Assembly: GCF_000588875.1 (NCBI RefSeq)
Contig: NZ_JEMV01000004.1
Coordinates: forward strand, 13,071 to 77,070
Origin: Sphingobium sp. Ant17
GTDB taxonomy: Bacteria > Pseudomonadota > Alphaproteobacteria > Sphingomonadales > Sphingomonadaceae
Length of the DNA: 64,000 nt
Direction: 5' to 3'
In this document: positions 8,652-18,452 of the stretch, in pieces
How the letters are laid out: every line of letters starts with the position of its first letter
How positions within the stretch are numbered: position 1 is the stretch's first letter
Position numbers and translations under genes: made by a program
The notes under the pieces: generated by a model
The model's input: the letters and a program-made list of their open reading frames with translations, nothing else
What the model was told of the DNA's origin: nothing
Database searches by the model: none

Positions 8652-9730
8652 TCACGCCAGCGCGTCAGCAATCGCCTTGCCGCACTGCTCGGTATTGGCC
8701 GTGCCTTTCAGATCACCAGTGCGCAGGCCGGATTCCGCCAGCACGGTTTCGACCGCGCGCATGATGGCGGCTGCGGCGTCTACCTCGCCCAGATGCTCCA
8801 GCATCATCGCTGCCGACCAGATTTGCCCGACCGGGTTGGCGATGCCTTTTCCCGCAATATCGGGCGCGGAGCCATGCACCGGCTCGAACAGGGACGGGTG
8901 GGTGCCATCCGGGTTGATATTGCCCGATGGCGCGACGCCGATCGTGCCCGTGCAGGCGGGGCCAAGGTCGGAAAGGATATCGCCGAACAGATTGGACGCC
9001 ACGACCACATCGAAGCGATCGGGGTTCAGCACGAATTGCGCCGTCAAAATATCGATATGATATTTGTCATGGGTGACGGTCGGATAGTTTGTGGCCATCT
9101 CCTCCACCCGTTCGTCCCACCAGGCATGGTGATCGCAATGCCATTGGACTTGGTGGCGGACGTGACATGCTTGCGCTCCGGCGTTGCAGCCAGATCGAAC
9201 GCATAGCGCAGCACCCGGTCGGTGCCATGGCGCGTCATCACCGTTTCCTGGATCACGATCTCGCGATCGGTGCCGGGGAACATCTTGCCGCCGACCGAAC
9301 TATATTCTCCTTCCGTATTTTCGCGCACTACCCAGAAATCAATGTCGCCCGGCTCACGGCCGACGAGCGGGCAGGGGACGCCGGGCATCAGCCGCACCGG
9401 ACGCAAATTGACATATTGGTCATATTCCCGCCGGAACTGGAGCAGCGATCCCCAAAGCGAGACATGGTCCGGCACCGTATCGGGCCAACCGACCGCGCCG
9501 AAGAAGATCGCATCGGGCTTGCCGATCCGCTCCTTCCAGTCGTCCGGCATCATCTGGCCATGTTTGGCATAATAGTCGCAGCAGGCGAAATCCTGCCACG
9601 TCTGCGCGATCGAAAAGCCATAAAGGCTCGCCGCCCGCTCCAGCACGCGAATGCCCTCCGGCATCACTTCCTTGCCGATGCCGTCGCCGGGGATGACGGA
9701 GATGGAATAGGTGCGATTGGTGGCAGACAT
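8652..9730 (-). CDS. Tartrate/D-malate dehydrogenase-like (TtuC/DmlA), frameshifted
   Basis: Isopropylmalate/tartrate dehydrogenase superfamily. The N-terminal part (from the ATG at 9730, with GGAGTG upstream) carries VIPGDGIGKEVMPEG, FWVVRENTEGEYSSVGG and ATKSNGIAITMP. The rest, in the next frame, continues VEEMATNYPTVTHDKYHIDI and NLFGDILSDLGPACTGTIG. Adding one base at the GG run near 9123 joins them through the expected MPWWDERVEEM. The combined protein of about 358 residues is normal for the family, oxidising D-malate or tartrate with NAD. Either a sequencing slip or a very recent inactivation. Confidence 0.82.
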
Positions 9731-9738
9731 AAATCACT

Positions 9739-9816
9739 CCGTTCGCCCTGAGCCTGTCGAAGGGCATTTCTGTCTTGAGAAGAAGGTGAGGGCTTCGACA
9801 GGCTCAGCCCGAACGG
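9739..9816. repeat. Inverted-repeat pair with TGAGCCTGTCGAAG core
   Basis: Arms CCGTTCGCCCTGAGCCTGTC (from 9739) and its near-perfect inverse CTTCGACAGGCTCAGCCCGA (from 9793) flank about 25 nt. The arms differ only by CC/GG near the outer end. This is a REP-like element, widespread between genes of Sphingomonadaceae. It lies between the GabD-like gene and the TtuC-like gene. Confidence 0.75.
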
Positions 9817-9830
9817 AAAAAGGGCAGTTC

Positions 9831-11294
9831 TTACAGTTTCAACCCACCGATATGAAACGCCTTGGTCTCCAGATATTCCTCGATTCCCACACGCCCGCCT
9901 TCACGGCCCAGGCCCGACATCTTGACCCCGCCAAAGGGCGCGACCTCCATCGCGATCGACCCGCTGTTGAGCGCAACCATGCCCGCTTCCAGCCGCTCCG
10001 CCACGCGAAAGGCGCGGTGCAGATTTTCGGTGTAGAAATAGCTCGCCAGACCATAGCTGGTCGCATTGGCCAGTTCGATGCCTTCCTCTTCATGGGTGAA
10101 GCGGAACAAAGGCGCGACCGGGCCGAACGTCTCTTCCTCCGCCAGTCGCATGTCCCGCGTCGCGCCGGTCAGCACCACCGGCCGGGCAAAACGCTCGCCC
10201 GCCGCGCCTTCGGGCGCCTGCGCAAACAAAGTCGCGCCCTGTGCCAGCGCATCTTCGACATGCGCCTTCACCTTGGCGGCGGCGGCGGCATTGATCAACG
10301 GCCCGATCGTGCTGCCCGGCTGGTCGCCCGGCGCGACGGTCAGCGCGGACACGGCCTTGGCCAGCCTCTCGGCAAACTGGTCATATACCGCATCCTGCAC
10401 CAATATCCGGTTGGCGCAGACGCAGGTTTGCCCGGCGTTGCGGAACTTGCTGACCATCGTGCTGGCGACGGCCAGGTCGATGTCGGCATCGTCGAACACG
10501 ATCAGCGGCGCATTGCCGCCCAACTCGAAGCTCACCCGCTTGATCGTATCGGCGCATTGCCGCATCAAGAGTGCGCCGACGCGCGTCGATCCGGTAAAGG
10601 ACAATTTGCGCACCACGGGACTCGCGGTCAGCGCCCCGCCGATCGCGGTGGGCATACCAGTAACGATGTTGAACACCCCCGCCGGAAAGCCGGCTTGCTC
10701 GGCCAGTTTCGCCATGGCCAGCGCGCTATAGGGGGTCAGTTCGGAAGGCTTGACCACCACCGGGCACCCCGCCGCCAGCGCGGGCGCGCATTTGCGGGTG
10801 ATCATCGCGGACGGGAAATTCCAGGGCGTGATCGCCGCCGATACGCCAACCGGCTCCTTCATCACCAAGATGCGGCGATTGGCTTCCGGCGCAGGGATCA
10901 TGCCACCCTCGACCCGGCGCGCTTCCTCCGCAAACCATTTGATGAAGCTCGCCGCATAGCGGATTTCGCCCTCGGCCTCCGCCACCGGCTTGCCCTGCTC
11001 GGCGGTCATGATCCGCCCCAAGTCGGCGACATTCTCCAGCACCAGCGCATGCCAGCGTTCCAGCACGGCGGCGCGATCGCCCGCCGTCCGCGCCTTCCAC
11101 GCCGGGAAAGCCGCCTCCGCTGCGTCGATGGCCGCCTGCGTATCGGCTTCGTTGCAATCCGGCACAGTGCCGATGATCGCGCCGGTCGCGGGATTGTCCA
11201 CCGGCACAGTAGCGCCGGAGGCAGCCCCGACCCATGCGCCGCCAATATAGGCGCGTTCGACGAAAAGAGCGGGGTTGTTGAGCGAGAGGGTCAT
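9831..11294 (-). CDS. gabD: NAD(P)-dependent succinate-semialdehyde dehydrogenase (GabD-like)
   Basis: 487 residues, aldehyde dehydrogenase superfamily. Active-site features: ITPWNFPSAMITRK (Asn of the oxyanion hole), FTGSTRVG cofactor loop, FELGGNAPLIVF with the general-base Glu, and NAGQTCVCANR with the catalytic Cys. The pattern and length are typical of GabD, which oxidises succinate semialdehyde to succinate. Its start overlaps the end of the GNAT gene by ATGA. It fits an amine/GABA route with the upstream transaminase. The exact aldehyde could be glutarate semialdehyde. Confidence 0.85.
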   Translation of the reverse strand: MTLSLNNPALFVERAYIGGAWVGAASGATVPVDNPATGAIIGTVPDCNEADTQAAIDAAEAAFPAWKARTAGDRAAVLERWHALVLENVADLGRIMTAEQGKPVAEAEGEIRYAASFIKWFAEEARRVEGGMIPAPEANRRILVMKEPVGVSAAITPWNFPSAMITRKCAPALAAGCPVVVKPSELTPYSALAMAKLAEQAGFPAGVFNIVTGMPTAIGGALTASPVVRKLSFTGSTRVGALLMRQCADTIKRVSFELGGNAPLIVFDDADIDLAVASTMVSKFRNAGQTCVCANRILVQDAVYDQFAERLAKAVSALTVAPGDQPGSTIGPLINAAAAAKVKAHVEDALAQGATLFAQAPEGAAGERFARPVVLTGATRDMRLAEEETFGPVAPLFRFTHEEEGIELANATSYGLASYFYTENLHRAFRVAERLEAGMVALNSGSIAMEVAPFGGVKMSGLGREGGRVGIEEYLETKAFHIGGLKL

Positions 11295-12148
11295 CCGAGC
11301 GCCTGTGTCGTGAGGGAAAAGACTTGGACGGCTGCATCCGTCTGCGGCAACGGCCCGCGCACCATGCGCATGACCCGGCCGACGCAGGGCAGGCCCAACT
11401 CGTCCAGCCAGCCGCCCAGCCCGCTTTCTTCCGGTATGTCGAGCCGACAGAAGGTGCCGCTGTTCGACCCCAGCCAGTGCGAGATCAATGCCTTCGCCCC
11501 GCCGACATCGGGCGCGATGGTCGGACCCACCACATAGCCGCGTCCAAACCGGCGAAACAGCGCAAAGCCGACCGGTTCGTTGCTGCGTGTCAGCACCACG
11601 CCCTGCGCGCCCGGCACCAGCGCATCGAGCAGCGCGTCGCGGTTCATGCCCGTGGCCCGGCGCGCCAGATCATGCAGCGACGGCATATCCTTCGCGCCCA
11701 ATGGCCGCACCCGCTCGTCGGGGATCAGTTCGGCAACGGGCACGGAAAAAGCCGCGCCCTGATGCTGGAACACCGGGCCGATGCTCTCGAAACCCAGCTT
11801 GCGATAAAGCGGCGCGCCTTCGTCGGTGGCATTCAGTAATATGGTGCGATCGCCCAGATCGGCCATCACTGCTTCCATCAACCGGCGGCCCAGCCCCATG
11901 CCCTGCGCAGCGGGCGAGACGATGACCATGCCCAGCGTCGCCGCATCCAGGCCATAAAGCCAGGCCATGGCCGTGCCGATGACTTCGCCGTCGCGCTCGG
12001 CAACATAGCCTAGGCCAAGGCTCAGCAGCATCTCCCAATCTTCGATCCGGTGCGGCCATTTCTGTTCGCTGGACAAGGCATGGCCAGCGGCCAGATCATC
12101 CACGGTCATGCGCCGCAGGTTCACCATCGCCTCTATGCCTGTCGCCAT
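11291..12148 (-). CDS. GNAT family N-acetyltransferase, tandem-domain
   Basis: 285 residues with two GNAT folds. The first (residues about 8-130) has an acetyl-CoA loop seen in VSPAAQGMGLGRRLMEAV and ends at RKLGFESIGPVFQHQG. The second (about 150-280) is more divergent. The start is the ATG at 12148, with GGAG upstream. It is translationally coupled to gabD (ATGA). The substrate is unknown; the neighbours suggest acetylation of an amine or amino acid. The 219 nt between this gene and the divergent aldehyde dehydrogenase should hold both promoters. Confidence 0.78.
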   Translation of the reverse strand: MATGIEAMVNLRRMTVDDLAAGHALSSEQKWPHRIEDWEMLLSLGLGYVAERDGEVIGTAMAWLYGLDAATLGMVIVSPAAQGMGLGRRLMEAVMADLGDRTILLNATDEGAPLYRKLGFESIGPVFQHQGAAFSVPVAELIPDERVRPLGAKDMPSLHDLARRATGMNRDALLDALVPGAQGVVLTRSNEPVGFALFRRFGRGYVVGPTIAPDVGGAKALISHWLGSNSGTFCRLDIPEESGLGGWLDELGLPCVGRVMRMVRGPLPQTDAAVQVFSLTTQALG

Positions 12149-12367
12149 GCGTCTTGCTCCATTGGCGGGAAAGGGGTGCCCGCCTGTCTTGGTCGGAATC
12201 ATCGGATTCCCATTGTTGGCGCGACCATAAATGCCGCGTTCAAGCATTGGCTGCCGCCTTCGCCCCGATTTTGGAAGATTATCGCGCAGATTTTCCTGCG
12301 CAACTGCAACACATGCCGCGCACGATCCATATTCTGTCCGCCAGCCCGCCAAGAGGAAAGCCGCGCC

Positions 12368-13840
12368 ATGGACATTTTCAACCCCGACCTGATCGCACTG
12401 CCGCAGGGCAGCAATTTCATCGACGGGCGGCGTGTCATCGGGCGCGGTGCGGCCAGTCCGGTGCGGCGGCCGTCCGACGGGCGGGTCTATGCCGATCTCG
12501 ACAGCGTGGACGAGGCGCAACTGGGCGAGGCGGTCGAGGATGCCCAGCGCGCTTACAAGACCAGTGGCTGGGCGCAGACCGACCCGCGCGGACGGATGCG
12601 CGTGCTGCGCCGCTGGGCCGACTTGATCGAGGTGGACATGGAGACGCTCGCCCCGCTCGAAGCGCTGGGGTCGACGCGGATGATCCACGAAATCCGCGCC
12701 TGGGACGTCACCTATACCGCTGAAACGGTGCGCTTCTTTGCCGAATGGGCGGACAAGATTGGCGGCGAGGTAGCGGCGACCACGCCCGACAAGCTCGGCC
12801 TTACCATCCACGAACCCTATGGCGTCGTCGCGGCTATCGCGCCGTGGAACCTGCCACTGGTCATGGCCGCCTGGAAAATCGCGCCCGCCATCGCAGCGGG
12901 CAACAGCATCGTCCTCAAGCCATCGGAAATGACGCCGTTCAGCATCGTGCGCCTCGCCGAACTGGCGATCGAAGCGGGGCTGCCTGCGGGCATCTTCAAC
13001 ATCGTGCAGGGTGACGGCCGTTCGGTCGGCGATCCGCTGGTGCGCCGCCCTGAAGTCGCCAAAGTCACCTTCACCGGATCGACCGCGACGGGCGCAGCGA
13101 TCATGACCGCCTGCGCCCAGACCGGGCCAAAGCCGGTGACGCTCGAACTGGGCGGCAAAAGCCCGCAGATCATCTTCGCCGATGCTGCGCTCGACAAGGC
13201 GGCGGCGATCGTCGCGCGGGCGATCACGCTCAATGCGGGCCAGGTCTGCGTCGCCGGTTCCCGCCTGCTGGTGCAGGAGAGCGTTGCCGACCAGGTGATC
13301 GACCGTATCGTCACGTCTTTTGCTGCGCACAAAATGGGGCCGACCTGGGCCAGCGACAGCACGCTTGGCCCCATCATTTCGGAAGGCCAGCTCGACCGGA
13401 TCGATCGCATCGTCCAGCGCGCCGTGGTCGCTGGCGCGCAAGTGCTGACTGGTGGCGGTCGCGCCGCCGCGCCGCAGGATGGCAGCTATTTCCAACCCAC
13501 TTTGCTGCAAAATGCTGCGCAGCAAAGCGAGGCGGTACAGGGCGAGATTTTCGGTCCCGTGCTGACCGTCCAGACCTTTACCGACGATGATCAAGCCTAT
13601 GCGCTGGCCAACGACAGCGCCTATGGCTTGGCGGCGGGGGTGCATACGACCGATGTCGCCCGCGCCCTGCGCGCCACCCGTGCGCTGGAAGCCGGCACCA
13701 TCTGGGTCAACCGCTATGGCCGCAGCAATGATTTCATCCTGCCCACTGGCGGCTATAAGCAATCGGGCATCGGCAAGGATCTGGGCCGGGAGGCCTATCT
13801 CGCCAATCTCAAGACCAAAGTCGCGCTGATCGAGTTCTGA
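12368..13840 (+). CDS. Aldehyde dehydrogenase, PuuC-like
   Basis: 490 residues, aldehyde dehydrogenase superfamily: IAPWNLPLVMAAWK, FTGSTATGAAIM, LELGGKSPQIIF (catalytic Glu), NAGQVCVAGSRLLV (catalytic Cys) and the C-terminal GGYKQSGIGKDLG. Similar in arrangement to gamma-glutamyl-gamma-aminobutyraldehyde and betaine-aldehyde type enzymes. Divergent from GNAT-gabD. Together with the transaminase it suggests oxidation of amino-aldehydes from polyamine-like compounds; the substrate is inferred from context only. Confidence 0.83.
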   Translation: MDIFNPDLIALPQGSNFIDGRRVIGRGAASPVRRPSDGRVYADLDSVDEAQLGEAVEDAQRAYKTSGWAQTDPRGRMRVLRRWADLIEVDMETLAPLEALGSTRMIHEIRAWDVTYTAETVRFFAEWADKIGGEVAATTPDKLGLTIHEPYGVVAAIAPWNLPLVMAAWKIAPAIAAGNSIVLKPSEMTPFSIVRLAELAIEAGLPAGIFNIVQGDGRSVGDPLVRRPEVAKVTFTGSTATGAAIMTACAQTGPKPVTLELGGKSPQIIFADAALDKAAAIVARAITLNAGQVCVAGSRLLVQESVADQVIDRIVTSFAAHKMGPTWASDSTLGPIISEGQLDRIDRIVQRAVVAGAQVLTGGGRAAAPQDGSYFQPTLLQNAAQQSEAVQGEIFGPVLTVQTFTDDDQAYALANDSAYGLAAGVHTTDVARALRATRALEAGTIWVNRYGRSNDFILPTGGYKQSGIGKDLGREAYLANLKTKVALIEF

Positions 13841-13901
13841 CGCCAGGGCGTGCCCGAAAGACCATGTCGCGCCGACGGCATGGGCATGGGAAGCGCGGCA
13901 G

Positions 13902-14288
13902 ATGAACACAGCCCTCCCCCACGGTGATCGCGCCGCTGCTGGTGACGCTCGCGTGACGGTGTGGTATGATGGCGCATGTCCCTTATGCCGCCGCGAAATT
14001 GACCTGATGCGCCGATTGGACCGGCGCGGCCGGTTGCATTTCATCGATGTGGCCAGTGCCGACGCGACTTGCCCGATCGACCGTGCCGCCTTGCTGGCGC
14101 GCTTCCACGCCTGCGAAGATGGCCGGATGCTGGAGGGCGCAGCGGCCTTTGCCGCGATGTGGCGCGCCATTCCCCTGCTCCGACCCTTCGGCCTGCTCGC
14201 ACGTTACCGCCCCGTCCTGGCGCTGCTCGACCGGCTCTACACCTACTTCCTGCGCTGGCGACCAGCGCTGCAAAGGCGGTTGCGATGA
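13902..14288 (+). CDS. DCC family (DUF393) thiol-disulfide oxidoreductase-like protein
   Basis: 128 residues with the family signature WYDGACPLCRREIDLM at residues 21-36, giving the CxxC motif, followed by a segment like RLHFIDVASADAT and a helical tail. The function of the family is not established. The last codons overlap the UbiB-like gene (ATGA), so the two are co-translated. Confidence 0.8.
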   Translation: MNTALPHGDRAAAGDARVTVWYDGACPLCRREIDLMRRLDRRGRLHFIDVASADATCPIDRAALLARFHACEDGRMLEGAAAFAAMWRAIPLLRPFGLLARYRPVLALLDRLYTYFLRWRPALQRRLR

Positions 14289-15601
14289 GCGATCGCTATC
14301 GCAAAGTGCCCTCGGCCCGACTGTCGCGCTTTGCCGCCTTCGGTCAGATGGCGGGCGGCGTCGCATCGGGCATGGTGGCGGAAGGCGCACGGCGGCTGGC
14401 GCGCGGGGAGCGGCCGCAGATGCGCGACCTGTTGCTCACGCCCGGCAATGCGCAGCGCGTGACCGAACAATTGTCGCGGCTGCGCGGCGCGGCGATGAAA
14501 CTGGGCCAGATGATCTCGCTCGACGCGGGCGACATGCTGCCGCCCGAACTGACGGCCATCCTCGCCAAATTGCGCGACAATGCCCATCATATGCCGCCAG
14601 CCCAATTGCAAAAGGTGCTGGCCACGCAATGGGGCCAGGACTGGCGGCGGCGTTTTGCCCATTTCGAAGCCAGCCCGATCGCGGCCGCCTCGATCGGCCA
14701 GGTCCATCGCGCCCGCCTGCCCGATGGCCGGGTGGTCGCGGTCAAGGTGCAATATCCCGGCGTCGCCGACAGTATTGACGCCGATGTCGACAATGTCGCT
14801 ACCCTGCTGCGCCTGTCCGGTCTGCTGCCCTCGGCGCTCGACATCGCGCCGCTGCTGGGCGAGGCGAAGATCCAGTTGCATGAAGAGGCCGACTATCTGC
14901 GCGAAGCGCGGCAGATGCAGCTTTATGCCGATCGGCTGGCCGACGACCCCCGCTTCCTGGTGCCCCGTCCGCTGGACGATTGGACCACGGACCAGGTGCT
15001 GGTGATGGACTATATCGCGGCGGATTCGATCGACACGCTCGCCGACGCATCGCAGGCGGTGCGCGACCGGTCGATGGCCGCGCTGCTCGATCTGGTGCTG
15101 CACGAACTGTTCGTCTTCGGCCATATGCAGACCGACCCCAATTTCGCCAATTATCGCTGGCGCCCTGAAAGTGGGGAAATCGTGCTGCTGGACTTCGGGG
15201 CCGCGCGCCCGGTGCCGCCGGAAACGAGCAACGCGTATCGTACATTGTTACGCGCTGGCCTTGCGGGCGACCGGGATGGCCTGCGCGCGGCGCTCATTGA
15301 TGTGGGCTTCGTGTCGCCCGCCCTTGTCATCCGGCATGGCACTGCGCTCGACGCCATGATCGACACCATCATAGCCCATGTGCTGCGCCCCGGCCTGTTC
15401 GATTTCGCCGATCGCAGCTTCGTCGAGCGTTTGCGCGAGCAGGCGATGCCGGTGGTTGGTGATACCGCCAGCTGGCATCTGCCGCCGGTGGAAACCATGT
15501 TCGTCCAGCGCAAGGTCAGCGGCACCGCGCTGCTCGCCGTCCGCATGCAGGCGCGCCTACCGCTGGTCGATATGGTCGCGGGCATGGTGGCGCAGGACTA
15601 A
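14285..15601 (+). CDS. ABC1/UbiB/AarF family atypical kinase
   Basis: 438 residues with the hallmarks of the ADCK/UbiB family: the KxGQ motif in RGAAMKLGQMISLD, an Ala-rich nucleotide loop (IAAASIGQVHRA), the lysine in VVAVKVQYPG, the glutamate of LHEEADYLREA, and a catalytic-loop variant DPNFANYRW followed by VLLDFGAAR (metal-binding DFG). Members support ubiquinone biosynthesis or lipid-related ATPase functions. This one groups by motif with the soluble ABC1 proteins that often pair with DUF393 or SDR genes, not clearly with UbiB itself. It lacks the C-terminal membrane helices of E. coli UbiB. Confidence 0.82.
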   Translation: MSDRYRKVPSARLSRFAAFGQMAGGVASGMVAEGARRLARGERPQMRDLLLTPGNAQRVTEQLSRLRGAAMKLGQMISLDAGDMLPPELTAILAKLRDNAHHMPPAQLQKVLATQWGQDWRRRFAHFEASPIAAASIGQVHRARLPDGRVVAVKVQYPGVADSIDADVDNVATLLRLSGLLPSALDIAPLLGEAKIQLHEEADYLREARQMQLYADRLADDPRFLVPRPLDDWTTDQVLVMDYIAADSIDTLADASQAVRDRSMAALLDLVLHELFVFGHMQTDPNFANYRWRPESGEIVLLDFGAARPVPPETSNAYRTLLRAGLAGDRDGLRAALIDVGFVSPALVIRHGTALDAMIDTIIAHVLRPGLFDFADRSFVERLREQAMPVVGDTASWHLPPVETMFVQRKVSGTALLAVRMQARLPLVDMVAGMVAQD

Positions 15602-15691
15602 CGCCCGGTTTTGGCACAGCGCGGTCCACGGTTGGGCGCAAATTCCGTGACATGAGTTGACACATTCCCATCATCGCGGCAGCGCCGGACG

Positions 15692-18448
15692 ATGACCATT
15701 CGCCAGACTCGCAGCATCGCCCTGAAGCCCGAATGGGACGGCTTCATCGCCCAGCAGATCGACAGTGGCGTCTATGCCGATGCCGACGCGATGCTGATCG
15801 CCGGGTTGCAGGCATTGCGCGATGGCGCACAGGCGGCCCATCCGGTTCTGCCCGGCTGGCCCTTTGGCGGTGGCGAATGTGGCGATATCGTCCGCCGCTT
15901 CGACTGGTCTTCGACCGCGCTGGGGGCGATTGCGACATGGTCGGTCGAATTGCGCGCGACAGTCGGCAATATCGTCAATTCTCCGGTGGCCAAGGTGCTG
16001 ATGTGGGGACCGGACCATGTCATGCTCTATAATGACGCCTATGCCCAGATCGCGGGCGCGAACCACCCGGCCGCGCTGGGCGGGACGGTGCGCGGCGTCT
16101 GGCCGGAAATCTGGGACTTTAACCAGCGGGTGCTGGAAGCAGGGCTTAAAGGCGAAAACCTGTCCTATCTGGAACAGCCCTTGGTCCTCAACCGCGGCGG
16201 CGTGTCGCAAACCGTCATTTTAGACTTGTTCTACACGCCTGTCTTCAACGGGGACGGCACGGTCGGCGGGGTGATGTGTACCTGTATCGACAATAGCGTC
16301 CGCGCCAAGTTCGAAGCCGACCTGTCGCTCAGCAACAGCCGCTTCCGCATGGCGATGGAGGCGGTGCATGGCGTATTGTGGAGCAACAGCGCCGATGGGC
16401 GGATGGTCGGCGAACAGCCCGGCTGGGCGGCGCTCACCGGCCAATCCTATGACGAGTATCAGGATTTTGGCTGGGCCAATGCGGTCCATCCCGACGATCA
16501 GGCCGACAGCATTCGCAGCTGGAACGAAGCGGTCGCTGCCAAGCGCATGTATGTCCATGAACACCGCGTGCGCCGCCATGACGGCATGTGGCGCGTCTGC
16601 GCCATCCGCGCCCTGCCGATCCTCAGCGACGCGGGCGAGATCATGGAATGGGTCGGCGTCCACACTGACATTACCCACCAGCGCGCAGCCGAAGCCGCCT
16701 TGCGCGAACAGGCCGACATGCTGGCGCGGCAGGTGCGCCATCGCGAACGTGCCGAAGATCAGCTGCGCCAGCTCAACGAAACGCTCGAAGCGCGCGTGAT
16801 CGCGGAAATCGATGAACGGCGGCGGACGGAAGCCAAGCTCGCCCAGGCGCAGAAGATGGAGACGATCGGCAAGCTGACCGGTGGCGTCGCCCATGACTTC
16901 AACAATCTGCTGCAGATCATATCCGGCAATCTGCAATTGCTGGCCAAGGATGTGGCGGACAATCCGCGCGTCGAAAAGCGGGTCAACAATGCGATGGCCG
17001 GCGTCTCGCGCGGCGCCAAACTCGCCAGCCAATTGCTCGCCTTCGGGCGGCGGCAGGCGCTCGAACCGCGCGTCGTCAATGCGACCCGTTTCGTGCGCGG
17101 GATGGACGATATGCTGCGCCGGGCGATCGGCGAGGGCGTGGAAATCGAAACCGTCGTGGGCGGCGGCTTGTGGAACACCTTTATCGATCCGGCCCAGTTC
17201 GAAAATGCGCTGCTGAACCTCGCCATCAACGCGCGCGACGCGATGGACGGTCAGGGTTGCCTGACCATTGAACTTGGCAATGCCCATCTCGACGCCGACT
17301 ATGCCCGCGTGCATGATGAAGTGACGCCCGGCCAATATGTCATGCTCGCGGTATCGGACACCGGCTCCGGCATGGACGCCGACATTCTCGCCAAGGTGTT
17401 CGAACCTTTCTTCTCGACCAAGGGCGAAGGCAAGGGGTCGGGCCTTGGCCTCTCCATGGTCTATGGCTTCGTCAAACAGTCCGGCGGCCATGTAAAAATC
17501 TATTCCGAAGTGGGCGAAGGCACGACCGTCCGCCTCTATCTGCCGCGCTCGATCGAAAGCGAAGATGCCGAGGTCCAGATGGACAGCGGGCCGATCAGCG
17601 GCGGCACCGAAACCGTGCTGGTGGTCGAGGATGACGAGGAAGTCCGCGCGACCGTGGTCGAAGTGCTGACCGACCTTGGCTATAATGTCCTCAAGGCACC
17701 GGACGCGGCGGCAGGTCTGATCGTCATCGAAAGCGGTATGCCGATCGACATATTGTTCACCGATGTCGTGATGCCCGGCCCGCTCAAAAGCCCGGAACTC
17801 GCGCGCAAGGCGCGCGAACGGCTGCCCAATCTCGCCGTCCTCTTCACATCGGGCTATACCGAAAATTCCATCGTCCATGGCGGCAAGCTGGACGCCGGGG
17901 TCGAACTGCTCTCCAAACCCTATACCCGCGAAGCGCTGGCGCGGCGCCTGCGGCACGTCCTCGATAATCAGCGGCAGCGCAACGCCATCGCGCAGCAGGC
18001 CAGCGACACCCCCGCGGCACGGATCGGCGCGACGGTGCTACTGGTCGATGACGACGCTTTGATCCGCCAACATGCCGCCGAAATCCTCAAAAATGCCGGA
18101 TGCCTGGTAATCGAGGCTGGCAGCACCGAAGACGCGATGATGGCCTTGCAGACCGCGCCGGTGGACGTGCTGGTGACCGACCTGCATCTGCCCGGCGCGT
18201 CGGGTGTGGCGCTCGCCGAAGCGGCCCGCGCTCAACGCGGCACGATCGCCATTCTCTTTGCCACCGGCGACGGGCAACTCGCCGCGCGCGACGCCCTGCC
18301 CGGCGATATGGTTCTCAACAAACCCTATGACGCCGTCCAACTGATCGAGGCTGTTCAGGCCGCCATGCACGCGCAGGGCGTGCGTCCCGATCCCGAAGCG
18401 CTGATCCCGCCAGCACCCCAACCGATGCGGGAGGTGGAGAAGGACTGA
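15692..18448 (+). CDS. Hybrid sensor histidine kinase with ParD-like N-terminus, PAS domains and two receivers
   Basis: 918 residues. Residues 1-50 (RSIALKPEWDGFIAQQIDSG, then YADADAMLIAGLQALRDG) resemble a ParD/RHH antitoxin. Next come a PAS-like sensor (about 60-215, WGPDHVMLYNDAYAQI), a second PAS/PAC (about 220-345, ending EWVGVHTDIT) and a coiled coil. The dimerisation domain has His401 in GGVAHDFNNLLQ, and the ATPase has N and G boxes (NLAINARDAMD, VSDTGSGMD, GKGSGLGLSMVYGF). Two receivers follow, with Asp691 (LFTDVVMPG) and Asp830 (LVTDLHLPG). The LOV-HTH gene is convergent, 4 nt beyond its stop. The signal is unknown. Confidence 0.88.
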   Translation: MTIRQTRSIALKPEWDGFIAQQIDSGVYADADAMLIAGLQALRDGAQAAHPVLPGWPFGGGECGDIVRRFDWSSTALGAIATWSVELRATVGNIVNSPVAKVLMWGPDHVMLYNDAYAQIAGANHPAALGGTVRGVWPEIWDFNQRVLEAGLKGENLSYLEQPLVLNRGGVSQTVILDLFYTPVFNGDGTVGGVMCTCIDNSVRAKFEADLSLSNSRFRMAMEAVHGVLWSNSADGRMVGEQPGWAALTGQSYDEYQDFGWANAVHPDDQADSIRSWNEAVAAKRMYVHEHRVRRHDGMWRVCAIRALPILSDAGEIMEWVGVHTDITHQRAAEAALREQADMLARQVRHRERAEDQLRQLNETLEARVIAEIDERRRTEAKLAQAQKMETIGKLTGGVAHDFNNLLQIISGNLQLLAKDVADNPRVEKRVNNAMAGVSRGAKLASQLLAFGRRQALEPRVVNATRFVRGMDDMLRRAIGEGVEIETVVGGGLWNTFIDPAQFENALLNLAINARDAMDGQGCLTIELGNAHLDADYARVHDEVTPGQYVMLAVSDTGSGMDADILAKVFEPFFSTKGEGKGSGLGLSMVYGFVKQSGGHVKIYSEVGEGTTVRLYLPRSIESEDAEVQMDSGPISGGTETVLVVEDDEEVRATVVEVLTDLGYNVLKAPDAAAGLIVIESGMPIDILFTDVVMPGPLKSPELARKARERLPNLAVLFTSGYTENSIVHGGKLDAGVELLSKPYTREALARRLRHVLDNQRQRNAIAQQASDTPAARIGATVLLVDDDALIRQHAAEILKNAGCLVIEAGSTEDAMMALQTAPVDVLVTDLHLPGASGVALAEAARAQRGTIAILFATGDGQLAARDALPGDMVLNKPYDAVQLIEAVQAAMHAQGVRPDPEALIPPAPQPMREVEKD

Positions 18449-18452
18449 CCGC

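Noticed and set aside
11291-14170. 959-codon minus-strand open frame
   Set aside because: Only its last 286 codons form a real gene (the GNAT protein); the rest is antisense to the aldehyde dehydrogenase and DCC genes.
15692-15841. A stand-alone ParD antitoxin gene
   Set aside because: The ParD-like segment is in frame with the kinase, no stop or second start separates them, and no toxin gene follows.
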